In this document: in pieces, positions 50,013 to 58,931 of the stretch
Position numbering within the stretch: the first letter of the stretch is position 1
Layout: each line of letters opens with the position of its first letter
DNA from: a virus
Direction: 5' to 3' (one strand)
Length of the DNA stretch: 59,145 bases
Virus record (IMG/VR): IMGVR_UViG_3300022841_000020
Span: 1 to 59,145 of that record
Position numbers and translations under genes: made by a program
The notes under the pieces: generated by a model
Database searches by the model: none
The model's input: only the letters and a program-made list of their open reading frames with translations
Told to the model about the DNA's origin: nothing

Positions 50013-51344
50013 TTAGTAGACTGCTGACCCCCTTCCCACTAAGAAGTTGTTGGCTCCTGCTACTTGATTCAAACACTCAGTTGTGTAGTGAGCACTTTGA
50101 GCATCCAATACTTGTGGCGTACCGTTTGGACCAAACAACTTAAGCTCGCGCTTTCTGTTGTAGGACTCATCACCTCTGTATCGTACACTTAAAAATGGTG
50201 TAGACACTGTGTTTCCATTTTCGTAAATACTTGTATTACCGTTAGGTATCATCAAGTAAGCAAGACCAGTTGCACGGAATTTTGTACTACCCATTAATGA
50301 GGGGTTATCTAAAATTTCTAAAGGCTGGAAAAAGAAAGTAATGCCATCAATAAACACATCACTAAAGCCAAGAGCCATAGACATATCACGGCTGTTGTTA
50401 AATGCACCATAGTTTCCACCACCTGAATAGTGAGCGTTTACACCTGAAAGCATTCTACGAAAATTAGCTCCTTGTTTGTGATCATGCCATACGTTGTAAG
50501 AGTTACAACCACCACCTTGCTGCTTAAGTCTTCTTACTACTTCAGAAAGCTCCTCAATAGTTTCTATATATTCGTTAGCAATGTTTCCTCTTTCTTCAAT
50601 TTGAGGAATAACACCTTTCATTCCTCGGTTTTCACCACTAGCTTTACGCTCATGAAAAAGCTGAGTAAACTCTACTTTGTTATCAAATAACGTAGATGTT
50701 CTCATCATCTCATAGTTGTGCCACTTAGGACCTTCTGGAGTTTGAATCCATGTCTTAGTGATCATATCAGAAGCATTAATTTCGTAATACTCTTTTACAA
50801 TATGAGTAAAGTTATCATAAATGGTTGGGTCCCACCTTCTGCTAGTTGTAAAGTTCGCCTCTCCTTTAGCCCAAGAGTTAGTAAAATCAATAAGTATGTC
50901 AACACTATTTGCAAAGTCAAATGCTTCACCTCTTGTTACCGCAGTAAAAACTTTAGTAGATGTAATTGCTGTAACTTCTGCCTGCCATTCAGCAACACCA
51001 TCGGTAATAAGAATAATATCCTTAACACGCGCATTGTGCGGAGTTGGAGAAGTAAAAACATTTCCTGAAGTGGTTACGTTTTTTACAGCATTATGAAGTC
51101 TTCCTTCCTCTGAGTGTGATATTTTATCGGCAGCATAAGTGCTTTCGTTCCCAATAAGCTCAGTTAGCTTAAGGATTTTTCCCTTTCCGTAAGCGCTGTG
51201 AAGCTGCGGAATAAGCTCAGGAGCAAATTTCTGAGCGTATGTATAATCGTCTATGAAGTTTTCAGCAGTAGCATTTACACCTCCTGGTGCATCAATTACC
51301 GCTGGGCCCCCTGATAAGTTACCGTCTAATAAATCAAAAGCCAT
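50013..51344 (-). CDS. mcp: major capsid protein (HK97-fold, crAss-like)
   Basis: A 443-residue protein with the features of crAss-like major capsid proteins: 'DDYTYAQKFAPELIPQLHSAYGKGKI' at the N-terminus, 'DNFTHIVKEYYEINASDMITKT', a Gly-rich 'RRLKQQGGGCNSYNVWHD' region and 'TGLAYLMIPNG....PFLSVRYRG'. It is encoded between a scaffold-like gene and two head genes, and is bounded by terminators, consistent with high expression. HK97 fold is assumed from family membership. Confidence 0.78.
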   Translation of the reverse strand: MAFDLLDGNLSGGPAVIDAPGGVNATAENFIDDYTYAQKFAPELIPQLHSAYGKGKILKLTELIGNESTYAADKISHSEEGRLHNAVKNVTTSGNVFTSPTPHNARVKDIILITDGVAEWQAEVTAITSTKVFTAVTRGEAFDFANSVDILIDFTNSWAKGEANFTTSRRWDPTIYDNFTHIVKEYYEINASDMITKTWIQTPEGPKWHNYEMMRTSTLFDNKVEFTQLFHERKASGENRGMKGVIPQIEERGNIANEYIETIEELSEVVRRLKQQGGGCNSYNVWHDHKQGANFRRMLSGVNAHYSGGGNYGAFNNSRDMSMALGFSDVFIDGITFFFQPLEILDNPSLMGSTKFRATGLAYLMIPNGNTSIYENGNTVSTPFLSVRYRGDESYNRKRELKLFGPNGTPQVLDAQSAHYTTECLNQVAGANNFLVGRGSAVY

Positions 51345-51362
51345 TTTTTTATGTTTTAAAAG

Positions 51363-52505
51363 TTAAAATTGTTCTGGAGTAAGTCCTCCAAATCCCTTTC
51401 CTTTTTTTTGTCCTTTTGCATCTCTCCAATTCATAATTGAGTCTTTAGATCCTGAGTTTCCACTTCTAGGCATAGATTTAATTCTTGGAGTTGCGTTATG
51501 CTCAATAGCTGAAAAATCTTCCGCTTGTTGAGCTAACGCCTTGTGAACAATTGCGGTTATAGCTTTTTCCCTTTTTGCTGGATTAGCCCAGTACAAACCT
51601 TCTTGAAGTTTACCATAGTCTAATCCCTTATCGCCACCAAAAGCTTTTTGATAAAAACCGTCTATATCGAGTGCAGAGGAAGCCATATCACGCACTTCTT
51701 CTTTTGTGTACTCATAACTAACGTTCATCAATTTTTCAGTACCGTTATCATCAATTTTGATATCATAAGCAGAAACCTTGATTTTATCCGAGGAGTCTTC
51801 AATACTTTGTTGATATACTTTTTGTTGATCATATAATTTGTCATATTTTACTTTGGTCATTTGCTCTCCATTCTCAAGAGTGACCATTTCAACATCACCT
51901 TTCCTTTCGGCAGGTTTTTTGTACTTTTCTTTAAGATCTTGTTGAGACTTTAAATAATCAGATGAATAGTTTTTTAGCTTCATCTTATCTATTGGAGACA
52001 ATCTTTCAAAATCAGAAACATCTAATTTTAATTCCTCCTCCAAATAGTCATCTACGTTAGAGCTGTCTAAATAGCCGTCGCTCATTGCAATAGCCTTTTC
52101 TCTCGCTAGTTCTGCAAGATTTGTTTTACTGTAATCTCTATTGAGTGTTTTAAATTCTTCAAAACCCCTTTGAGTTTCTTTATTGTACTTTAAAAACTGT
52201 GAAGCCTCTTCAGATAAACCCTCAAAAGGATCTGCTAAAGACTCAGGATCTTTAAATAAATCATCAAGGCTTGCAAACTCTTTACCTCTTTTTTCTTTAA
52301 AGTATTTTAAAACAGCTTCATCGTTAATTTCGTTTACCGTTGGCTCTGGATCAATTGGCTTCGGATTAACTGGATCAACTAGATCAGGTGTATCAATTGG
52401 CTTAGGTTCTGGGTCTATGGTGTCAATAACTGGATCTATCGGTTTAGCGTTTGGAGCAGCTGTTTTCTCACTAAATGAATTTAAAAAACTTTTCCCGATC
52501 TCCAT
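51363..52505 (-). CDS. probable head scaffold protein (380 aa)
   Basis: The open frame reaches a TTG at 52535, but that codon lies inside the late -7 element (52533-52540), so ATG 52505 (MEIGKSFLNSF) is the real start. Residues 10-60 are a Pro/Asp repeat (PIDPVIDTIDPEPKPID...), the rest acidic and helical (70-340). Location just before the capsid gene and the disordered, helical acidic nature fit a scaffold. The C-terminus is basic (NWRDAKGQKKGKGFGG), as expected for capsid binding. Confidence 0.65.
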   Translation of the reverse strand: MEIGKSFLNSFSEKTAAPNAKPIDPVIDTIDPEPKPIDTPDLVDPVNPKPIDPEPTVNEINDEAVLKYFKEKRGKEFASLDDLFKDPESLADPFEGLSEEASQFLKYNKETQRGFEEFKTLNRDYSKTNLAELAREKAIAMSDGYLDSSNVDDYLEEELKLDVSDFERLSPIDKMKLKNYSSDYLKSQQDLKEKYKKPAERKGDVEMVTLENGEQMTKVKYDKLYDQQKVYQQSIEDSSDKIKVSAYDIKIDDNGTEKLMNVSYEYTKEEVRDMASSALDIDGFYQKAFGGDKGLDYGKLQEGLYWANPAKREKAITAIVHKALAQQAEDFSAIEHNATPRIKSMPRSGNSGSKDSIMNWRDAKGQKKGKGFGGLTPEQF

Positions 52506-52532
52506 AGTATTTGTTTTATCTATTATATAATA

Positions 52533-52569
52533 CAAAAGTATAAAATATAATGATATAAATACAAATATA
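52533..52569 (-). promoter_or_regulatory. tandem late-type -7 elements for scaffold-capsid operon
   Basis: Two extended elements on the minus strand: TACTTTTGTATTAT (from 52540) and TATATTTGTATTTA (from 52569). The nearer one is 28 bases before ATG 52505. Confidence 0.65.
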
Positions 52570-52614
52570 TTTATACTATATATATACTAAATTTTAATAA
52601 ATACACTTAAAAAA

Positions 52615-52660
52615 ATAGTAAAAAAGAAATCCCATTGACAATAATTTGCAAATGGGATTT
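52615..52660 (-). terminator. terminator after portal gene
   Basis: AAATCCCATT / AATGGGATTT stem (52627-52636 with 52651-52660) followed on the minus strand by CTTTTTT, 15 bases after the portal stop. Confidence 0.8.
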
Positions 52661-52674
52661 TTAAATTAAAAAAA

Positions 52675-55092
52675 TTACTCGATTCCTAAAAGTTTATTTA
52701 GATTAAAGTCTGGTTCAGTAAAGTCGAAAGATCCGGTGTCTTTTAATCTTTGATCTATTAGTACACTTTGTTGGCTGCTTTTAACATCTTGTCTATCGTC
52801 TTTAGCCTTCTCTTTCATTTCATCACGCTTCAAAATTGTCAACCCTTTGACTTGTTCCAAATAAACATCTTGTTCGAATTTTGACTGTCTCAATGGTTCT
52901 TCAATTTGCATCTTAGCTTGCAATTCCTTTAAAACTAACGCACTTTTTTGAGATTCATATTGAAGGTCAATCATTTTCTTTTGTTGATATGTGGTAATAT
53001 CTGCTTGCTGTTTAGCTTGAGCAGATTCAATATTATTTTTAGACTGAGTTTTATTATTAAATTCAGTTTCCTTCATTCTTTGCTTGATATTTTTACCTCT
53101 AACAAAATGCATATACTGTCTAGCTTGCTTCATGTTATTTCTGGCAATAGCCAATATCTCAGACTTATCAGAAACATCTATGCTTCCTTCTCTTAAAGAT
53201 ATCCCTAAGTCCTCTCTGAGTTCGTCCAGTTCTTCTTTTGCAGGAACCATTTCGAGTGTAAAGCCAAACTCATGAAGACTTCTATTTTCTAAGCTTTTAA
53301 TAGCTTCAATGTTTTCACGTCCTACCGCATCAGAAAGTGTTTTTCTTAAATGCTTAAGTCTTTCAAACTTAAAAATTCCTTTGGTTCTTGCGCTTATGGT
53401 TTCGCACACACGCTTATCAAACATTACTGAAGCATCAACAATATGTTTAGTTGCTGTGTTGTTGGATAATTGAATCATTTGATTTGTGCCAACAAGAGAT
53501 TGTGCTCCAACCGGATCTAATCCTGTAATGTCTTCAATCTGCTTGTAGTAGAAACTCCAAGAATTTAAAAGAGCACCTAGAGCACTGCCTTGTTGATTTG
53601 GCATTGGTCTAGCGGCATTTCCATCCTTCATGCCATCTTCGCCCATGTTCACTCTTTTTTTAAGAACAATACCTTTTACGTTTAGATAGGAAAGAGCTTT
53701 TTTAATATTTTCTTCTGGGTTTCCTTTAGCATCACTTATGAGTTCAGCCACTTGGTCCATATCAATTTCAATAAGATCTGGTTTTAGCTCAGCTACTAAA
53801 TGCTGTATTTTTAAGTGAATCCTTTGAAGTTGTTTACATAACGGAATTATGTTTTTAAGAAAACTTCTAAGTCTATTTCTGTAAATGTTAGTAGCCTGGA
53901 CGACAAATGGAGGTAAAACCTTGTTCATCTCATCCTTTGCTAAAAATTCACATTCTTGATAATTGTAGACAAATTCATCGCTACCAACTACATAGTTTCC
54001 CTCATACCAAGTATCAAAAACCTTAGATAGACGGCTGCTCTCGGAACCTTCAGGAACAACATAGCTATTATCTCTTAATGATACTTTCTTAGTCTGATTA
54101 TTTTTATCTAAATACCTTTTAAAGATAATTTTTTTATCGCTTTTGAAAGTAAACCTTAATATCTGGATTTTAATATCCAAGATGCTTTGCATTGGCGCAT
54201 GAGAAAAGTCAAAAGTTGTTTCATTAAATTTGTTTTGACCAGCGTAAAGTTTTGCTATTTTACGGCACTTAATATCATTATATCCGCTTTCTCTTCTAAA
54301 CTCATTTATGGTTATGGTATCAACATATCCAAAATAGAAAGCATCACTAAAGTCCTCCATTTCAGAAAAGCTATGTATGAACGCTCCTGGATCAACGTAT
54401 TCAGGAACAACTCCATTGTTTTCATCTGTATAAATTCTAGAAACTTGAAGACCAGTAATGACAGAATCCTTATCAGTCTTCTTTTTAGTTTGCTCCCATC
54501 TGTTTGTTTTTTTTGCAAAATTAATAAGTATCTCTTCTGATATTTCTTGCAAAGGCCTTTCTTTAATTTGGCTATAAAGATCAAGCTCGGCAATGTCTTG
54601 AGGAACAAATCCTTTTTCTGATAAATCTGGAAGACCAAGAGCTGCTGCTTTTTTAAGCATTGGGTTAGCAGCCATGTTAGTTTTATGCCTATCGTATTTT
54701 TTCTTTTTTTCAAGAGAAGAGAATCTATCTATTGACCTAACATCTACTCTATAAAACTCGCTACTTATACCGTTAGTAACTTTGTTTACAAACTTTTCAG
54801 AATAGTTTATAGGTGTAAAGTCTAGGTTATGCAAAGTTAAATCGTCAGGCTGTCTTGCTGTGTGGTTTTTATCTTCTTCTAAATTTTGCTCACCACGAAC
54901 ATAGAGTCTTAGTTCATCAATCTCTATATGTCTTTGGGTAAATAAACATTGATTATTAATCATACCACCACCAAACCATTCGGCTTGCATTGCAATAGCC
55001 CACTTTAAACCATAAGCAGGATCTTTCTTTTCTCCTTCTGAAGCTAATGGATCTGGTATTCCTATTACTTTTTTAGATTTTAAATCACTCAT
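52675..55092 (-). CDS. portal protein (crAss-like)
   Basis: An 805-residue portal. Segments recalled from crAss-like portals: 'LDFTPINYSEKFVNKVTNGISSEFYRVDV' (landmarks FVNKVTNGI), 'ERPLQEISEEILINFAKKTNRWEQ', 'VDPGAFIHSFSEMEDFSDAFYFGYV', 'DTWYEGNYVVGSDEFVYNYQEC', and 'GLDPVGAQSLVGTNQMIQLSNN'. The C-terminal 120 residues are a Gln-rich helix as in portal barrels. It overlaps the terminase stop by one base. Confidence 0.82.
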   Translation of the reverse strand: MSDLKSKKVIGIPDPLASEGEKKDPAYGLKWAIAMQAEWFGGGMINNQCLFTQRHIEIDELRLYVRGEQNLEEDKNHTARQPDDLTLHNLDFTPINYSEKFVNKVTNGISSEFYRVDVRSIDRFSSLEKKKKYDRHKTNMAANPMLKKAAALGLPDLSEKGFVPQDIAELDLYSQIKERPLQEISEEILINFAKKTNRWEQTKKKTDKDSVITGLQVSRIYTDENNGVVPEYVDPGAFIHSFSEMEDFSDAFYFGYVDTITINEFRRESGYNDIKCRKIAKLYAGQNKFNETTFDFSHAPMQSILDIKIQILRFTFKSDKKIIFKRYLDKNNQTKKVSLRDNSYVVPEGSESSRLSKVFDTWYEGNYVVGSDEFVYNYQECEFLAKDEMNKVLPPFVVQATNIYRNRLRSFLKNIIPLCKQLQRIHLKIQHLVAELKPDLIEIDMDQVAELISDAKGNPEENIKKALSYLNVKGIVLKKRVNMGEDGMKDGNAARPMPNQQGSALGALLNSWSFYYKQIEDITGLDPVGAQSLVGTNQMIQLSNNTATKHIVDASVMFDKRVCETISARTKGIFKFERLKHLRKTLSDAVGRENIEAIKSLENRSLHEFGFTLEMVPAKEELDELREDLGISLREGSIDVSDKSEILAIARNNMKQARQYMHFVRGKNIKQRMKETEFNNKTQSKNNIESAQAKQQADITTYQQKKMIDLQYESQKSALVLKELQAKMQIEEPLRQSKFEQDVYLEQVKGLTILKRDEMKEKAKDDRQDVKSSQQSVLIDQRLKDTGSFDFTEPDFNLNKLLGIE

Positions 55093-57425
55093 TACATGGC
55101 TATTTTAGAAACGGAACCGCTATTGTTATATGTAGTAAAAGGAACGGTCATTCGTCTTTGTTCAACATCTTTTCTTATTGTCCTTCTTTGGTTCCCAACG
55201 TCAGCTAAACTAGCTCCAATATATGCATCAAATTTAGTTCTATTACTTGTATCAACTTCCTTATACTGATATAAAGTTCGTGTAAATGGCATATCTCCCA
55301 TTTCACCCATTAACCGATTAGAATTATCCCTAGCAACACCAATTTGATCTTCTATGTAAGCTTCTGTAGCGTAAAATTGAGCTTCGCCAATTTTAGTGTC
55401 TTGTTGTGGAGCACCACCAAACTCCTGCTCAGTAGGGGATAAGCTACTCCATCCTTTTTTAAACGGATTATTCATACTAAAATGACGAAAACCCCATTCT
55501 TTTATATTAGCTAAAAATCTCTCGTTTGACAGCTCTGATAAAAAAGGTATGCTATAATAAATAGAAGCCATAATTACGTCTTCAAAAAACTGTTCGACTT
55601 TTTTAGGTCTATCTATGTATTCTAAAATTTGAGCATTATTTGGTAAGCTCTCGCACGTATGGGTTTTTGTTTTTAAGATTATAGCCCCGTTAGAGCCTCT
55701 TCCGTCTGCATTTTTACTCCTGTTATAAGGGTCAACCCCAAATGTACCAATGTGTTCTGCTAATGGAGAATTAGCTAGTATTCCTCCATTTTTGCGAACC
55801 ATTTCGTATTTATTCCTAAACTCTTTTGGAGGATGGCAGCCTAACTTAATAAAGAAACGCCCTTTTTCTGGGTCTGGATTCCACCGAACCGTTCCAAAGC
55901 GAATACCATCCACCCAAGAAAGATTTCCCCTCTCTACGCCTGCATTACCTTTCCAAGCTCCGCTTTCACTATTATATGTATCTTCTAGCTCCCATTTGTT
56001 ATGCTCAATCTGTTCATCTAGTTTAATCTCATTAAACTCACACTCACCACTTTCATTTCTAAAGGCATCCTGTACAGTGTCAGGATTTTGACGCATAAAT
56101 TCGTTTAAATCTTCTGGATCATTTTTAAGCGCTTCAATTGAGTTTGCTAAAAAGCTTATGGCTCCAGTTTCTACATAAACGCCTTCATCTGTTTTTACGG
56201 GTTTCTTAGGGTCTTCTAGTATTGAAAATCCATATTCATCAAACATACCCTCAAGGCAGTATTTTGAAGGAACAAATATTCTATAAAGTCCTGATTTTGT
56301 TTGTGCGTTAAGATCGCGCTCCCTGCAATCGCTTTGATCCCATATTTTTTTATACTCAGAACCTCCTTTTTTAAGTGAGTTTACAGTAGAGACAACCATA
56401 GATTTACCAGTGATTATAACTCCTTTTCTGTGTGAAGTTTTTACAATAGGCCAATATTTAGAAAAAGGAACGTCTTTTGGATATTTTCCAGATTCATCAA
56501 GAAGTGATCTAAAAATAGCATCACCATCCATTGCATTAATGTCGGTGTTGTGCCACTCAACCATTGTTCCAAGTCCGTTACCCATTGAGACTGAAGCTCC
56601 AACAGATTTACGTTTTGTAGTCTCTTCAAGGTTTAGTTTTTTCTTTGGTGTATTAGTTCCGTCCCATACAGGCCTAAAGAAAGAAGGAAGTCTTTTAAAA
56701 GCTGTAATGTATCGTCTAAATATCTTACTAGCATCATCTCCTTTTTTAGAGATCATTCCAAGCAATTTATCTTCGTGCAAAGTAGCTGCTTCTAGCATTT
56801 CAAATATCGCTAAAAGGGAAGCTCCCATACGTCTATTTTTCACATACTGCATTCCAAAACATCTTCTGTCAGCCTTGCAAGCTTCCCAAAATATCATAAG
56901 CTCACTTTGGATAACTCTAAAATTAGGGTGCTCAGCTATCTCCCTTACCCATTGAATACCAAACCAATAAGTACCGGTCATATAAATAGGCAATCCTTTG
57001 AGGTATATCCAAACGCCTTGCTCTCTATTTTTGTATTGCTCATCAATATAAGATTGATGCTTTTTAAATAACTTCTCCAAATAGGAGTCAATTTGATCTT
57101 GTTTTTTTTGAGCCGTTCCTGTAAATTTTGAGGTTATAGCATCTATGCTATTGTACTCTAATTCAGCAGGTTTTTTATCACGATAAAACTTTTGCTGAGA
57201 ATCAATTTTTTCATGATTAACTATATACTTTTTATTAGGCATTTCAGGCAGTCCAATCTTCAAGCCTTCGATTTCATAAACTTCGCCAAGCGTACCATCC
57301 TTGGAAATAATTACAACATCGTGTTCTTTGTTATAACCATAACTCCAAGACTTAAGATTATTTAAAATCTTTTTATCTTTATCTGTGATCTTTAGCTCTA
57401 CCTTATTTCCTAAGTAATGTATCAT
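55092..57425 (-). CDS. terL: terminase large subunit
   Basis: A 777-residue TerL. The ATPase domain has a variant Walker A 'KNRRMGASLLAI' (about 200, the K.RR.G.S form typical of crAss-like terminases) and Walker B 'AIFRSLLDESG' (about 310). The C-terminal nuclease has acidic residues in 'GTFGVDPYNRS' (about 563) and 'AYIGASLADVG' (about 744). It packages DNA into the prohead at the portal. Long for a TerL because of an N-terminal extension of about 130 residues. Confidence 0.88.
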   Translation of the reverse strand: MIHYLGNKVELKITDKDKKILNNLKSWSYGYNKEHDVVIISKDGTLGEVYEIEGLKIGLPEMPNKKYIVNHEKIDSQQKFYRDKKPAELEYNSIDAITSKFTGTAQKKQDQIDSYLEKLFKKHQSYIDEQYKNREQGVWIYLKGLPIYMTGTYWFGIQWVREIAEHPNFRVIQSELMIFWEACKADRRCFGMQYVKNRRMGASLLAIFEMLEAATLHEDKLLGMISKKGDDASKIFRRYITAFKRLPSFFRPVWDGTNTPKKKLNLEETTKRKSVGASVSMGNGLGTMVEWHNTDINAMDGDAIFRSLLDESGKYPKDVPFSKYWPIVKTSHRKGVIITGKSMVVSTVNSLKKGGSEYKKIWDQSDCRERDLNAQTKSGLYRIFVPSKYCLEGMFDEYGFSILEDPKKPVKTDEGVYVETGAISFLANSIEALKNDPEDLNEFMRQNPDTVQDAFRNESGECEFNEIKLDEQIEHNKWELEDTYNSESGAWKGNAGVERGNLSWVDGIRFGTVRWNPDPEKGRFFIKLGCHPPKEFRNKYEMVRKNGGILANSPLAEHIGTFGVDPYNRSKNADGRGSNGAIILKTKTHTCESLPNNAQILEYIDRPKKVEQFFEDVIMASIYYSIPFLSELSNERFLANIKEWGFRHFSMNNPFKKGWSSLSPTEQEFGGAPQQDTKIGEAQFYATEAYIEDQIGVARDNSNRLMGEMGDMPFTRTLYQYKEVDTSNRTKFDAYIGASLADVGNQRRTIRKDVEQRRMTVPFTTYNNSGSVSKIAM

Positions 57426-57767
57426 TTAGTTTCTGGCTCTTTTTTTAGTTGGGTGTAGATATCCTTCTTTTTCTTGTTTTTTCGCTTCAGTAGTATTGTC
57501 TTTTTCAGATTCCTGAGATTCTTTTACATGGTGCTCCAGGCTTTCTATTTTTGTTAGAAAAAGATCAACTTGATCCAAGGCAACACTTCTCTTTTTTATC
57601 TTCTCAAGCTTCTTTTGTTCACTTTCTTCTTTATCATCTTCGCTAATATCTTCCTGCTTGTTTTCATCAAAGATTTTAAACACATCGTCAATTAATGATT
57701 TGTATTTTTCAATCAAATTCAATGTTTTTTCCTTTCGATATTCTTTTACGTCAGCATCGTTTTTCAT
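57426..57767 (-). CDS. small coiled-coil protein upstream of terminase (113 aa)
   Basis: Highly charged, helical/coiled-coil (residues 5-90), ending 'GYLHPTKKRARN'. Adjacent upstream of terL, where a small terminase is usually encoded, but there is no HTH. It could be a TerS analogue or an assembly factor. It overlaps the GroES-like gene by four bases. Confidence 0.5.
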   Translation of the reverse strand: MKNDADVKEYRKEKTLNLIEKYKSLIDDVFKIFDENKQEDISEDDKEESEQKKLEKIKKRSVALDQVDLFLTKIESLEHHVKESQESEKDNTTEAKKQEKEGYLHPTKKRARN

Positions 57768-58390
57768 ACGGCTTCTTTTAAAAGCTTACCTAGAGCATGA
57801 TGATTCTTAATCCACATAAATTTCTGATCATTAATTGTAATATCAATAGCGGTAAATTCTTGATTATAAATTAAATCACCCTCATTAATTCCTTGATTTC
57901 TTGACTCTTTATTCGATATCATGACTCTAAGAACAGGGGTTTGATCGGTATTTTTTCTACTCATATCTGGAATAAATATGGAGCCTATCTTTTCTATCTT
58001 TTCCTCTTTTTCTTTTGGCTCATATTTTTCGCAAATAAGATTATCTCCAAATGCTTTAAATTCCGTTCCTTCTCCCACGGAGTAGCAAATAATTAATCGA
58101 GGATCAACTTTGTAGTGTTTTTTTTCTCTATTAACAAGGTTTTGATTTTGTTCTTCGCCATGTTTCTGGAACGTTTGGTTGTGCACAACAATACGATCTA
58201 CCAAAACTCTAAAGCCTGGCTTTATTTTTCCTTTATAATCCATAGGAACATTGATAACTTCGAAAACATTATTAGCGAGATCCTTGCCTGAAAAGTTTTT
58301 GTCAAGTTTTATTTCGACACCATTTTTAGTTTTAACACCACTCTTGTAACGCTCTGGTATATGTACTATGAAATCTTTGTGTGCTTGCAT
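57764..58390 (-). CDS. groES-like: tandem GroES-like co-chaperonin (208 aa)
   Basis: The C-terminal half (about 115-208) has the GroES pattern: 'FGDNLICEKYEPKEKEEKIEKIGSIFIPD', 'PVLRVMISN', 'EGDLIYNQEFTAIDITINDQKFMWIKNHHALG'. The N-terminal half (about 1-110) also reads as a diverged GroES unit ('KDFIVHIPERYKSG', 'FEVINVP..YKGKIKPGFRVLVDRIVVHN'). So it may be two fused GroES domains, as in plant Cpn20. It precedes the terminase and capsid genes, consistent with capsid folding on host GroEL. A single-domain GroES-like gene lies at 5335-5604. Confidence 0.65.
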   Translation of the reverse strand: MQAHKDFIVHIPERYKSGVKTKNGVEIKLDKNFSGKDLANNVFEVINVPMDYKGKIKPGFRVLVDRIVVHNQTFQKHGEEQNQNLVNREKKHYKVDPRLIICYSVGEGTEFKAFGDNLICEKYEPKEKEEKIEKIGSIFIPDMSRKNTDQTPVLRVMISNKESRNQGINEGDLIYNQEFTAIDITINDQKFMWIKNHHALGKLLKEAV

Positions 58391-58427
58391 TGCTTTATAA
58401 TTAGTTTGTAGTTATTATTATTTTATA

Positions 58428-58931
58428 TCAACGTTTTTTCTCAACGTCTGAGCTTCCAAAAAAGAAACCAAATATTCCCAACGCAACACCCTCAACTATT
58501 CCAATAAGATGTATAAATATCTCCTTGTTTGATTCAGGTATGTCTAAGAAAACTATTGAATAAACAACAAAAGCAAAGACTCCTAGTCCAATAAATCCAG
58601 ATACGTTGTACAACAAATCTTTTTTTCCAGATTTAGCAATTTCAACTTGTCTAGTCCTTGCTGCATTTCTGTCAGCAACTTGGATTTCGTATTCTTTAAT
58701 GTCTAATTCCAGCTCGGCTAAAAGCATATCTTTATCTATTTGAGAAATATCAGCAGAGTCACTTATCTTGTTAGCTAAGGTTCCTAAAGCTTTTACGCCG
58801 GTCAAACTCCCCGCAAGCTGTAAAAGTTCTGGAGCAAATTCTTTGCCTTGTTTGATTAACCAACGGAATCCATCGCCCACCTTAGATGTTCCGTTCTTTT
58901 CTTTGTAAGATTGTTTTTTTGGATCTACCAT
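58428..58931 (-). CDS. holin-like membrane protein (167 aa)
   Basis: A helical cytosolic N-terminus (about 1-105) with 'ELELDIKEYEIQVADRNAARTRQV', then two transmembrane helices (about 110-130 'VSGFIGLGVFAFVVYSIVFL' and 138-160 'IHLIGIVEGVALGIFGFFFG') ending 'FGSSDVEKKR'. The 'NR.AR......K......EG......FFFGSS' pattern is common to 2-3 TM phage holins. It overlaps the endolysin gene by seven bases: lysis cassette. Confidence 0.75.
   Translation of the reverse strand: MVDPKKQSYKEKNGTSKVGDGFRWLIKQGKEFAPELLQLAGSLTGVKALGTLANKISDSADISQIDKDMLLAELELDIKEYEIQVADRNAARTRQVEIAKSGKKDLLYNVSGFIGLGVFAFVVYSIVFLDIPESNKEIFIHLIGIVEGVALGIFGFFFGSSDVEKKR

Noticed and set aside
52506-52535. TTG start of the scaffold gene
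   Set aside because: It falls inside the late -7 element, so the codon would not be in the transcript.
53084-53275. Plus-strand frames opposite the portal gene
   Set aside because: No gene-like composition, no start signals, and they lie fully within a well-supported gene.
56410-56955. 181-aa plus-strand frame opposite terL
   Set aside because: Antisense shadow; the terL frame has clear motifs across the same stretch.
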